This document shows, one piece after another, positions 1 to 7,467 of a DNA stretch of 64,000 nucleotides. The notes beneath the pieces were generated by a model that had not been told where the DNA came from, ran no database searches, and was given only the letters and a program-made list of their open reading frames with translations. Source of the stretch: JBBROS01 sp038229135 (GTDB taxonomy: Bacteria; Pseudomonadota; Alphaproteobacteria; Acetobacterales; Acetobacteraceae). The stretch's first letter is position 1, and the number at the start of each line of letters is the position of its first letter. The stretch spans positions 1 to 64,000 of the forward strand of contig JBBROS010000004.1 in the NCBI GenBank assembly GCA_038229135.1, written 5' to 3'. The position numbers and the translations under genes are program-made.

Positions 1-449
1 ATGATGCACGGGTAGCTGACGCTGGCGGGCACCTTGGCCGTGGCCGTGGCGGTCACGGTGGGGGCCGGGGTGGCTGCAAGGAAGGAGTTGTTGACCTTGA
101 TCACGTTCGTCAGCCCGGCGAAGTAGAGTGGGGCCACGGCCGTGATGGTGACGCGCACGGTATCGACCCCGTCGAAGGTTGCGGAGGCGACGTTGATGCC
201 CGAGACCTTCGGGGCCGCGGCGGCGGCCTGTTCGGCGGCGACGCTCGCGAGGGCGGCGTTGCTGGCCGAGCTGTTGGACTTGACCGCGAGCGCAGCCCCC
301 ATGGCCGCCGCGTCGGCCGCCATCTGCAGCCGGGTCTGGCTCATGATCCACACGCCAGTGTCGGTGATGACGGCTAGGAACAACAGCATGGCAGGAGCCA
401 TGATGGCGGTGGCGATGCCGACGGATCCGCGATTGTCGAGCTTTTTCAT
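1..449 (-). CDS. TadE/TadG-like pilus assembly protein (3' end beyond window)
   Basis: The reading frame is open from an ATG at 449 to the window edge (149 codons seen), so the C-terminus is missing. A short basic N-terminus with RGSVGIA is followed by one hydrophobic segment (about residues 8-32) and then the stretch SQTRLQMAADAAAMGAALAV. This is the usual layout of TadE/TadG-like pseudopilins and Flp-assembly proteins, in which a membrane anchor is followed by a QxxADAAAxAAA helix. The start overlaps the stop of the upstream membrane-protein gene as ATGA, so translation is probably coupled. The nearby tad/cpa genes on the other strand support a role in Tad pilus assembly. TadE and TadG cannot be told apart without the C-terminus. 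Confidence 0.75.
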   Translation of the reverse strand, partial: MKKLDNRGSVGIATAIMAPAMLLFLAVITDTGVWIMSQTRLQMAADAAAMGAALAVKSNSSASNAALASVAAEQAAAAAPKVSGINVASATFDGVDTVRVTITAVAPLYFAGLTNVIKVNNSFLAATPAPTVTATATAKVPASVSYPCI

Positions 450-2227
450 GAGTTGTCTCCTACTGCATAGAGGACCCAGCCGCCGCCGCTGCCGACGCGG
501 TGAAGCCAGGATGGGGGATGATCGTCGTTGACGCGGTCGAGCAGGGTCGTGCGCGGCAAGCCGTGCAGCAGCATGGTCCGGCCGGCACCGGGGCAGGCGA
601 GGACGTGCGTTGCGGCCGTGGCCTGGACGAGGGGACCGGGGCTCGTTTCTGAAGGCACACCGCGGAGGGCCTCGTGGAGCCGGACATAGGCCTCCGGGTT
701 GCGGTGATACAGCGAGCCGACGGTGCGGACCTTGGTGGCGTAGAGCAGGTCGGGCGAATGGTTCACGTGCGCCAGGACGATGGCGCCGGGGTAGGGTGCG
801 AGCAGCGGAGCCGCATCCGTCACGCGGCAGACGGCCATGGGCCCGGCCACGGCGTGCGAGGGCGTGGCGATGCCCACGAGGAAGGGGACGCAAACGCCAA
901 GGGTCAGGGCCGACGAGCGCCCGGCCGCCTGCCAGCTTGGCGAGAGGGAGGACCGGGACAGCCGGGTGAGCAGGACGGGAAGCAGCACGGCGGCGGCGCA
1001 GACCGGGTAGGCCGCGAAGCGCACGTGGAGCGCCGTGAGCGCCACCGCGGCGGCGACGGCGAGGGCAGCCAGGGCCAGCGCCGCGCGCGCAGCCCCGCGC
1101 TGCCGCAGGGCAAGCAGCAGCAGGAACGCCACGGAGGCCATGCCGCCGAACAGGTGTTCCATCGCCCCGCGCAGGGACGAGACGGGCAGCATTTCGCTGA
1201 TGCCGGTGAAGAATGCGCTGGCCTGGTCCGGCGTCATGAGCCCGTGGGTGCCCTCCAGCACGGCGGGGAACAGGTTCAGCCACGACACGGCGGCCGCCAG
1301 TCCGCACGCGAGTGCGCGCAGGCGGCTGCCGGTGCCCAAGGCCACCAGCGACGTGGCGAAGGCGCCCGCCCCCAACAGCACGAATGCGATCGAGAGCCGG
1401 TCGGGCTCGGTCGCCAGCAGCGAGGCCATCGGCGGATCGGCGAGCAGCATCAAGAGGGTGAGCGTCGTGTAGACGCCCGAGGCGGCGACGAGGGCCTGCG
1501 CCATCGGACGGCTCGTGGGGCTGGCGAACCAGGCCGCCCAGACGGCACCCAACGCCGCAAGGGCAAAGGGGAGGGCCTCGGGGCTGAGCCACAATCCAGC
1601 GGCCAGCGAGGCGCCTAGCGCGAGCCCGCCCGTAGTTGGCGAACAAGCGCCGCGGACGATCCGATGCGCCCAGCCTGCGGCCATGGCCACCGCGACAACC
1701 AGCAGGATATGGTGGTGCACCACGCCGAGCGCCCCGTAGCCGAGCAGTACGGGTGCGGCCGCGGCGGCGAGCCCGGCAGTCCAGAGCCAGCCGCGCTCCG
1801 CAGCCGGGGCCGCGGCCCAGGCGAGCGCTGCGCCGAGCCCAGCCATGGCGAGCGGGCCCGACGCGAGCCCGGCGCCATGGAGCGCCGCCGGCCAGCCCAG
1901 CGCCGGCGCCAGCGGGGCGGCCAGGAGGATCAGCAGGCTGTCGAGGAGATGCGACCAATGCAGGACGGTGCCGCCGCCCGAGCCGTCGCGCATTACGGCG
2001 TGGAGCGGCGCGCCGGCCGTCACGATGTCGTTCAACCGCACCAGGCGCATTGCGCTATCGGGGTTGATCAATGCACCCTGCATCAACATCGGGTTGGCTC
2101 GCAGGCCGACGAGCGTGGCCGGCGCCGCCGCGATGAACGCCGCGAGGAGGAGCTGATAGCTCCAACGGCTGTTTCCCATGGTGGGGGCCATGGCTGCGAG
2201 GGTCGGGTCGTTCCTAGGGTGGTTCAT
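446..2227 (-). CDS. polytopic GT-C-like membrane protein
   Basis: This 593-residue protein has about ten or more hydrophobic segments. An acidic/basic motif NPDSAMRLVRLNDI lies in the first periplasmic loop (about residues 55-70), followed by WSHLLDSLLIL and VVHHHILLVVAVAM. The pattern of a first-loop Asp, a WSHLLDS segment and an HHH cluster resembles STT3/GT-C-like membrane glycosyltransferases often annotated as hypothetical in alphaproteobacteria. The C-terminal 150 residues form a soluble domain. The gene ends in an ATGA overlap with the TadE/G-like gene, so it could glycosylate pilus components, but that is inference from position only. No enzymatic specificity can be read from the sequence. 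Confidence 0.6.
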   Translation of the reverse strand: MNHPRNDPTLAAMAPTMGNSRWSYQLLLAAFIAAAPATLVGLRANPMLMQGALINPDSAMRLVRLNDIVTAGAPLHAVMRDGSGGGTVLHWSHLLDSLLILLAAPLAPALGWPAALHGAGLASGPLAMAGLGAALAWAAAPAAERGWLWTAGLAAAAAPVLLGYGALGVVHHHILLVVAVAMAAGWAHRIVRGACSPTTGGLALGASLAAGLWLSPEALPFALAALGAVWAAWFASPTSRPMAQALVAASGVYTTLTLLMLLADPPMASLLATEPDRLSIAFVLLGAGAFATSLVALGTGSRLRALACGLAAAVSWLNLFPAVLEGTHGLMTPDQASAFFTGISEMLPVSSLRGAMEHLFGGMASVAFLLLLALRQRGAARAALALAALAVAAAVALTALHVRFAAYPVCAAAVLLPVLLTRLSRSSLSPSWQAAGRSSALTLGVCVPFLVGIATPSHAVAGPMAVCRVTDAAPLLAPYPGAIVLAHVNHSPDLLYATKVRTVGSLYHRNPEAYVRLHEALRGVPSETSPGPLVQATAATHVLACPGAGRTMLLHGLPRTTLLDRVNDDHPPSWLHRVGSGGGWVLYAVGDNS

Positions 2228-2373
2228 TGTTCCATCGATTCGGACATCCGGGCCTACAGTATGGCGAGCGGCGCTGTGGCGGGGTATTCAGCCAAAAGGA
2301 CTAGTCCGGACGGGGCTAAGCCTCGGCCATTTGGGGGAAAGAAGCGCCCGATCACGTGTGATACTTGAACATC

Positions 2374-3102
2374 ATGCGCACTCTGATGCAGTTCTCGCTC
2401 GCCTCGGCCATGGCGGCGCTCATCGCGTTCCCCCCGCGGCCCGCTCGGGCTGAAATGGTGCCGGCGGCTGCCGTGGACGCTGCGCAGGTGTGCAACAGCG
2501 CCGGAGAAGCGGCCGAGCGGCAGCATGGGGTGCCGGATGGGCTGCTGCGCGCGATCGGGCGGATCGAGAGCGGGCGGCTCGACCGCCGCACCGGGATGGT
2601 CGCGCCCTGGCCCTGGGCGACGAACGCCGAGGGCAAGGGCAGGTTGTTCGACGACCGGGACGCAGCACTCGTGGCGACACGCACGTTGCTCAACAGCGGG
2701 ACTGCGTCGGTGGACGTGGGGTGCTACCAGGTGAACCTCCTGCACCACCGCGCGGCGTTCGCAACGCTCGAGGATGGGTTCGACCCGGGCCGAAACGCCG
2801 ACTATGCGGCGCGCTTCCTCGTCACGCTGAAGCAGAAGACCGGCAGCTGGGAACAGGCGGTCGCGCACTATCACTCGGCGTCGCCGGAGCGGGGTGGGCC
2901 GTATCGGGACAAGGTGCTGGCGAGCTGGAACGGGCGCGTGCCGGAGCAGGCCGTGGCTGCGACGGCGCCCGCACCCGCGCCGCCGCCGCTCGTGCTGCGG
3001 GTTGTCACCTGGGCCCCGCCGCCCTCGGCACCTGGTATGCGGATCTGGGCGCCGAGCGCTCTAGGGCAGGGCGCGGCCGTAATTCGCATGACACCCGGCT
3101 GA
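2374..3102 (+). CDS. lytic transglycosylase, SLT domain
   Basis: This 242-residue secreted protein has a signal peptide at residues 1-26 ending PARA. It is followed by a transglycosylase SLT-like domain with VPDGLLRAIGRIESGR (candidate catalytic Glu65), then VDVGCYQVNLLHH and AVAHYHSASPERGGPYRDKV, which match the active-site and substrate-groove segments of the family. Such enzymes open peptidoglycan locally and commonly accompany pilus or secretion loci, so it probably makes room for the Tad machinery. The ATG at 2374 is preferred over the in-frame TTG at 2365 because it begins a clean signal peptide. The C-terminal 50 residues are Pro/Ala-rich. The gene is divergent from the GT-C-like gene. 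Confidence 0.8.
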   Translation: MRTLMQFSLASAMAALIAFPPRPARAEMVPAAAVDAAQVCNSAGEAAERQHGVPDGLLRAIGRIESGRLDRRTGMVAPWPWATNAEGKGRLFDDRDAALVATRTLLNSGTASVDVGCYQVNLLHHRAAFATLEDGFDPGRNADYAARFLVTLKQKTGSWEQAVAHYHSASPERGGPYRDKVLASWNGRVPEQAVAATAPAPAPPPLVLRVVTWAPPPSAPGMRIWAPSALGQGAAVIRMTPG

Positions 3103-3190
3103 CGCAACGGCCGTATTGCGTCCGTCGCCGACGCGGATGACGACGGTTTAGCGCTGGTGGAACGCACGGTTCGTGCTGCGTCATCCTCTA

Positions 3191-3213
3191 ACAGCGTGTT
3201 AAAACAACGCTGT
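3191..3213. promoter_or_regulatory. imperfect inverted repeat upstream of flp
   Basis: The gap 3103-3371 has no gene. It contains ACAGCGT and ACGCTGT arms around an A-rich centre (3191-3213), about 160 bases before the first flp start. There is no T-run, so a terminator is unlikely. An operator for the pilin operon is possible but unproven. No convincing -35/-10 pair was found nearby. Confidence 0.3.
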
Positions 3214-3371
3214 GAGCAGAACGTCAGGAAGTGTAGGGGCGTTGGGACATTTCTCGTCGTTTCCAGATTGGTCACGAGCCCAACGGTCTGAGTAATGTCC
3301 AGTCACACGAGGCGAGCCGGTTGAAGACCACCCGCAGGACTTCGTGAACTGTACTCGAAAGGACCGCACCC

Positions 3372-3542
3372 ATGTACGAATACGTCAAGACCTGGCTCGA
3401 GCTCAACACCGACAAGCGCGCCGTGACCGCCCTCGAATACGGCCTGATCGCCGCCGCCGTCGTCGTGGTGGGCCTTGCCGCGTTCAGCGGCATCGGCACG
3501 AAGCTGGCGACCACGGTCGGCAGCATCAACGCCAAGATGTAA
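3372..3542 (+). CDS. flp: Flp/Fap pilin component
   Basis: This 56-residue Flp-type pilin was found by direct translation. A short charged leader is followed by RAVTALEYGLIAAAVVVVG, the hallmark Flp motif, with the conserved Glu22-Tyr23 at the start of the hydrophobic assembly helix. It is the probable major subunit of the Tad pilus, cleaved by the CpaA prepilin peptidase encoded downstream. The residue at the predicted -1 position is Ala17 rather than the usual Gly. AAAGGA lies 9 bases upstream of the ATG. A second, similar pilin gene follows after 70 bases. Confidence 0.88.
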   Translation: MYEYVKTWLELNTDKRAVTALEYGLIAAAVVVVGLAAFSGIGTKLATTVGSINAKM

Positions 3543-3612
3543 TCCGCCGACCCGGGCCGCCGGTTCGCTGGCGGCCCGATCTATTCCTTGAAATAGCTCA
3601 GAGGTTTGCGCC

Positions 3613-3789
3613 ATGGCTGCCATCGTCTACTGCCTTGCCTGCCTTGGTCACGACCGCCGCGCCGTCACGGCGCTGGAATACGGCCTGATCGCCGCCGCGA
3701 TCGTCGTGGTTGGCCTGTCGGCTTTCTCCGTCATCGGCGACCAGCTCGCCAACAACGTCGCCAACCTGACCGACGCGATGCCCGACTAA
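3613..3789 (+). CDS. second Flp pilin paralogue
   Basis: This 58-residue protein has the same RAVTALEYGLIAAA core as the first pilin (Glu22, Tyr23), a distinct leader with two cysteines (YCLAC) and a different tail (NNVANLTDAMPD). It may be a minor subunit or an alternative major pilin. It also has Ala instead of Gly at the predicted -1 position. It lies between flp and cpaA on the same strand, so it is most likely co-transcribed with them. The leader cysteines are unusual for Flp proteins. Confidence 0.82.
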   Translation: MAAIVYCLACLGHDRRAVTALEYGLIAAAIVVVGLSAFSVIGDQLANNVANLTDAMPD

Positions 3790-3877
3790 GGCGACTGGAC
3801 CGAAACCAATCGGCGCCCGACCCGGGCCGTCTGCCGGACGCAGGCGGAGGCTCCGGGTCCGGCTTCAATAGGCTGTC

Positions 3878-4462
3878 ATGATGATCTTCGGTGGCCAAAC
3901 CCTCCACGCCTGCTCGCTTGCGACGCTGTTCGTCGCAGGGGCGGGCTTTCTCGCGTATGCCGCCGCGCGCGACATCGCGGTGCGGTCGGTGCCGAACTGG
4001 GTGCCGGGCGTGGTGGCCGGGCTCGGCCTGCTGGCGCAGGCGTTGGGCGGCACGCTGCCTTTGGGACTGGGTGTGGCCTTCCTCGTGTTCTTCGGCGCGG
4101 CGCTGATGTGGCGCCGGGGCTGGATGGGCGGGGCGGACGTGAAGCTCTACGGGGCGGCGGCGTTGCTGGTGCCGCCCGGCCAGGTGGTCCCGATGCTGTG
4201 CGCGATCGCGATAGCGGGCGGGCTCATCGGCCTGCCTTACCTCGCCTTCCGGCGCCGGTTGCGGGGGCCGCCGGGCCAACGACCCACCGGGCTGCTGGCG
4301 CGTGCGCTGCGTGCCGAACGGCGCCGCCTCGGGCGCGGCGGCCCCGTCCCCTACGCCGTCGCCATCGCGTGCGGCGCCCTTTTCGTGCTGGCGCCCATCG
4401 CGGTGCCTTTGGCGTTGAACCAAGCCCCGGCCGCAGCGCCGGGCATTACTTCGGGAGGCTGA
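3878..4462 (+). CDS. cpaA: CpaA/TadV-type prepilin peptidase
   Basis: This 194-residue polytopic membrane protein belongs to the A24 aspartic peptidase family that processes Flp prepilins. The first catalytic Asp is in AARDIAVRSVPNWV (Asp32), and the second is in WMGGADVKLYG (Asp87), the GxGD-type motif. Membrane segments surround both. It lacks the N-terminal methyltransferase domain of PilD, as is normal for CpaA. It follows the two pilin genes and precedes cpaB by one base (stop 4460-4462, next ATG at 4464). Two tandem ATGs at 3878 and 3881 are possible starts. Confidence 0.88.
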   Translation: MMIFGGQTLHACSLATLFVAGAGFLAYAAARDIAVRSVPNWVPGVVAGLGLLAQALGGTLPLGLGVAFLVFFGAALMWRRGWMGGADVKLYGAAALLVPPGQVVPMLCAIAIAGGLIGLPYLAFRRRLRGPPGQRPTGLLARALRAERRRLGRGGPVPYAVAIACGALFVLAPIAVPLALNQAPAAAPGITSGG

Positions 4463-4463
4463 G

Positions 4464-5285
4464 ATGATCCTACGCGTTGCATTGCTCGCCATGATCGCCT
4501 GTGGCCTGGCCGGCTTCGGCACCATCGTGTGGATGGTCATGCCCCATGGCGACGCCGCCGTGGCCGCCACTTCGCCCGTGACCAAAATCAAGGTGCTGGT
4601 CGCCACGCGCCCGCTTCGCCCCGGCTCGCTGTTGAAGTCCGACGACGTAGGCGCGCGCGAGGTGGACGAGGACAAGCTTCCGGCCGGCTACATCGCAGAC
4701 GAGACGAATGCGCGGCGCGGGCTGGTGGGCGGCATGATCCGGCGGACGCTGACCCTGGGCGACGTGATCTCGTCGGCCGAGGTGCTGCGCCCGGGCGACC
4801 ACGGGTTCCTGGCGGCCGTGCTGCGGCCTGGGTTCCGGGCCGTGACGGTCGCGGTGGACGCGGTGTCCGGCACGGCCGGGCTGATCTGGCCCGGTGACCG
4901 GGTGGACGTGATCCTGACGCAGTCGATGGACGAGCTCGGCGCCGGGCGGAAGTTCGCCGCCGAGACGGTGCTGCGCGACGTACGGGTGATCGCGACCGAC
5001 CAGCAACTCGTTCAGGGAGCCACGGGCGTGCTCGACACCGTCCCGGCGCGGACGATCACGCTCGAGGTGTCGGGGCAGACGGCCGAGATGGTCCAGGTGG
5101 CGACGCGGCTCGGCAAGCTCTCGCTCGCCGTGCGGTCGGCCGAATACGGGCCTTCCGTGGACAAGGACGGCACGACCTGGGCCGGCGACGTGAGCGGCGC
5201 GCTCGCGGCCTCGCCCAACCGGCCGGTGATCAGCACGCTGAAGGTCCACGGCGGAGCGACCGACAGCAAGGAGTACAAGTTCTGA
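4464..5285 (+). CDS. cpaB: Flp pilus assembly protein CpaB/RcpC
   Basis: This 273-residue protein has an N-terminal membrane anchor (about residues 1-28). It is followed by an SAF-like domain (KVLVATRPLRPGSLLKSDDV) and an RcpC/CpaB domain containing FRAVTVAVDAVSGTAGLIWPGDRVDVILT. CpaB sits in the periplasm and is thought to work with the secretin. Its stop codon overlaps the ATG of the secretin gene by one base (TGATG). Length and order are normal for the Tad operon. Confidence 0.9.
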   Translation: MILRVALLAMIACGLAGFGTIVWMVMPHGDAAVAATSPVTKIKVLVATRPLRPGSLLKSDDVGAREVDEDKLPAGYIADETNARRGLVGGMIRRTLTLGDVISSAEVLRPGDHGFLAAVLRPGFRAVTVAVDAVSGTAGLIWPGDRVDVILTQSMDELGAGRKFAAETVLRDVRVIATDQQLVQGATGVLDTVPARTITLEVSGQTAEMVQVATRLGKLSLAVRSAEYGPSVDKDGTTWAGDVSGALAASPNRPVISTLKVHGGATDSKEYKF

Positions 5286-7138
5286 TGGACACGCTCGCTC
5301 GCCGCAGCCGCCGCATGGTCTGGCTGCCTGCTCTCCTCGCCCTGTGCTGGCCCGGCCTGGTGGCTGCAGAACTGATGCCGTTCGATCCGGACGCAGTGCG
5401 GGCCGAGAGCCTGCAGCCGCCTGGCGCAGCGGCAACGCCCGCGCAGAAGGCCGGAAAGGGCGCCAGGTCGTCGGACCGCCCGTCCGGCACGAAGCAGGCC
5501 AAGTCGGACCGCGCTACCGGCACGAAACAGGCGTCGGCGAAGCGCCTGGGGGGCAAACCACAAGCATCCTCGGACCGCACCGCCAGCGCGGCGGACGAGG
5601 CGGCAGAGGTCCAGGCCATGGCGCAGGCGGCGGCCGGGCTCCAGCCCTACACCGGCGAGGCCGCTGCCGTGCCGAAGTCCGCGGCGGCCGACCCGAAGCC
5701 AGACCCGCTCGAGCGCATGGTTGCGGCAAAGCATGCCTCGACGGAGCGGCCGGGCAAGGAGCTGAGGGAGCCTGCGTCGATGGCGCGGCCGGTCGAGCTG
5801 AAGGAGGGCGGGTTGGGTGGACCGCTGGCCGGCAAGGAGCCGGCTGCCGGGCGCCAGTCCGTTTCGCTCGAGAGCGGCAATGGGCGGGTGATCGCCCTGC
5901 CGGCCCCGGCGGCCAACGTGTTCGTGGCCGATCCCCGCGTGGCCGAGGTGCGCCCGGCCAGCACGAGCAGCCTGTTCGTGTTCGGCGTGTCGCCAGGGCG
6001 GACGACGATCGCGGCGATGAACGCCGAGGGGCAGCCGATCGTCCAGTATGAGGTGACGGTGCGGCCCAGCACGTTCTCGTCCGCCGAGGCGGAGCTTGCG
6101 GTGAACCGGCTGCTGCCCAACAGCCGCGTGCGGGTCAGCCCGCAGGCGCGCGGGCTGCTGCTGACGGGCAGCGTGGTCAACGCGGCCGATGCGGCGCGGG
6201 CCGTGAGCATCCTGAAGGGGTTCGTGGGCAAGGAGGACCAGGTCGAGAACCAGCTCTCGGTGCAGAGCTCGGTGCAGGTGAACCTGCGGGTCCGGGTGAT
6301 CGAGATGAACCGCAATGTGACGCGGGCGCTCGGTGTGGATTGGCAGCAGATGGCAGGCAGCCTGGGCCGTTTCGGCGTGACGTCGGCGCTGACGTCGGGG
6401 CTGGGCGCGCTGCCCGGCGCCTCCACCGTGGGCAGCCTCCTGATCGGCAGCCGGGACGTCAACGCGCTGATCTCGGCGCTGGCGCAGGACAACCTCGTGC
6501 GCATCCTGGCCGAACCGAATCTGACCGTGATGAGCGGCCAGGCGGGCAGCTTCCTGGCCGGCGGCGAGTTCCCGGTGCCCGTGGGCCAGGCGCTGGGCGG
6601 CATCACGATCGAGTTCAAGAAGTTCGGCATCTCGCTGGCGGTTGTGCCGACCGTGATGTCGGACGGGCGCATCAACCTCAACGTGAGCCCCGAAGTGAGC
6701 CAGCTGACCGACCAGGGCTCGATCAAGCTCGCGGTGGGCAACAGCACGATCTCGATCCCGGCGCTGACCGTGCGGCGGGCGCAGACGAGCGTGGAGCTGG
6801 GCAGCGGCCAGAGCTTCGCCATCGCCGGCCTGCTTCAGGACCAGCTGACGCAGGCCTCGACCGCGGTGCCGCTGCTGGGCGAGATCCCGATCCTCGGGTC
6901 GCTGTTCCGCTCCTCGAGCTTCCAGCGGCAGGAGACCGAGTTGGTGATCCTGGTCACGCCCTACGTCGTGCGGCCGGTCGACGATCCGTCGAAGCTTCAC
7001 ACGCCGGCGGAAGGGTTCACGGCGCCGAACGACCTCGAGCGGATCCTGCTGCTGCGGCAGTCGGGCCAGCCGGCCGGGGTCTCGCGGGCGAACGCCGGGG
7101 CGCGGATCCCCGGGGCGGCCGGGTTCGTCGTGCAATGA
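5285..7138 (+). CDS. cpaC: Tad outer-membrane secretin CpaC/RcpA
   Basis: This 617-residue secretin forms the outer-membrane pore of the Tad pilus. After a signal peptide and a long low-complexity Ala/Lys/Pro region (about residues 30-190) come the pilus-assembly N-terminal domain (GRVIALPAPAANVFVADPRVAEV), a BON-like segment (LLLTGSVVNAADAARAVSIL), and the type II/III secretin domain with SGQAGSFLAGGEFPVPV and VPLLGEIPILGSLFRS. The last is the conserved secretin signature. The low-complexity linker makes it longer than typical CpaC proteins. It overlaps cpaB by one base. Confidence 0.92.
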   Translation: MDTLARRSRRMVWLPALLALCWPGLVAAELMPFDPDAVRAESLQPPGAAATPAQKAGKGARSSDRPSGTKQAKSDRATGTKQASAKRLGGKPQASSDRTASAADEAAEVQAMAQAAAGLQPYTGEAAAVPKSAAADPKPDPLERMVAAKHASTERPGKELREPASMARPVELKEGGLGGPLAGKEPAAGRQSVSLESGNGRVIALPAPAANVFVADPRVAEVRPASTSSLFVFGVSPGRTTIAAMNAEGQPIVQYEVTVRPSTFSSAEAELAVNRLLPNSRVRVSPQARGLLLTGSVVNAADAARAVSILKGFVGKEDQVENQLSVQSSVQVNLRVRVIEMNRNVTRALGVDWQQMAGSLGRFGVTSALTSGLGALPGASTVGSLLIGSRDVNALISALAQDNLVRILAEPNLTVMSGQAGSFLAGGEFPVPVGQALGGITIEFKKFGISLAVVPTVMSDGRINLNVSPEVSQLTDQGSIKLAVGNSTISIPALTVRRAQTSVELGSGQSFAIAGLLQDQLTQASTAVPLLGEIPILGSLFRSSSFQRQETELVILVTPYVVRPVDDPSKLHTPAEGFTAPNDLERILLLRQSGQPAGVSRANAGARIPGAAGFVVQ

Positions 7139-7158
7139 GTGGGGACAGGGAGGCGGCA

Positions 7159-7467
7159 ATGGCGCGGATCGTGGCTGGCCTGATGATGGTGGCTTGCGTG
7201 GCGGGGTGCACGGAGACGGACCCCTACCACCGTGAGGGCATGTGGAAGCCGACCGGGGTGAACACGCTCAACCTCGCGTCCATGCTGGATAACCCGAACG
7301 ATCTGGTGCGCGGCCGCGGCGCCCGCGGCACGCCTGGGGTGGAAGCGGCGTTGGGCGTGCAGCTCTACTGGGCCGACAACCCCAAGCCGCTGCCTTCGAC
7401 CACGTCGCGTTCGACCAGCGTCTACTTCGGTGGCGGCGGCGGCGGCGGCGGCGGGGGGTCACGCTGA
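7159..7467 (+). CDS. very short CpaD-like lipoprotein
   Basis: This 102-residue lipoprotein begins at an ATG with a strong AGGGAGG site upstream. A lipobox ends in CVAGC, with Cys17 as the lipidated residue. The segment NTLNLASMLDNPNDLVRGR resembles the C-terminal region of CpaD pilus-assembly lipoproteins (CxxxxNLAxMVxxPxDLV). CpaD is usually about 200 residues or more, so the usual N-terminal domain is missing. The position between secretin and cpaE is the normal cpaD slot. The protein ends in ten consecutive glycines followed by Ser-Arg. An in-frame ATG at 7135 overlaps the cpaC stop but would bury the signal peptide. It shares a TGATG junction with cpaE. Confidence 0.65.
   Translation: MARIVAGLMMVACVAGCTETDPYHREGMWKPTGVNTLNLASMLDNPNDLVRGRGARGTPGVEAALGVQLYWADNPKPLPSTTSRSTSVYFGGGGGGGGGGSR
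7429..7458 (+). repeat. GGN trinucleotide run encoding ten glycines
   Basis: Ten consecutive glycine codons, seven of them identical GGC repeats, end the CpaD-like gene just before Ser-Arg-stop. Such a run could change length by slippage. Whole-codon changes would keep the frame. Confidence 0.85.

Noticed and set aside
5012..7159. A 715-codon minus-strand open frame opposite cpaB/cpaC
   Set aside because: It has shadow composition with no domain. The secretin motifs lie on the plus strand.
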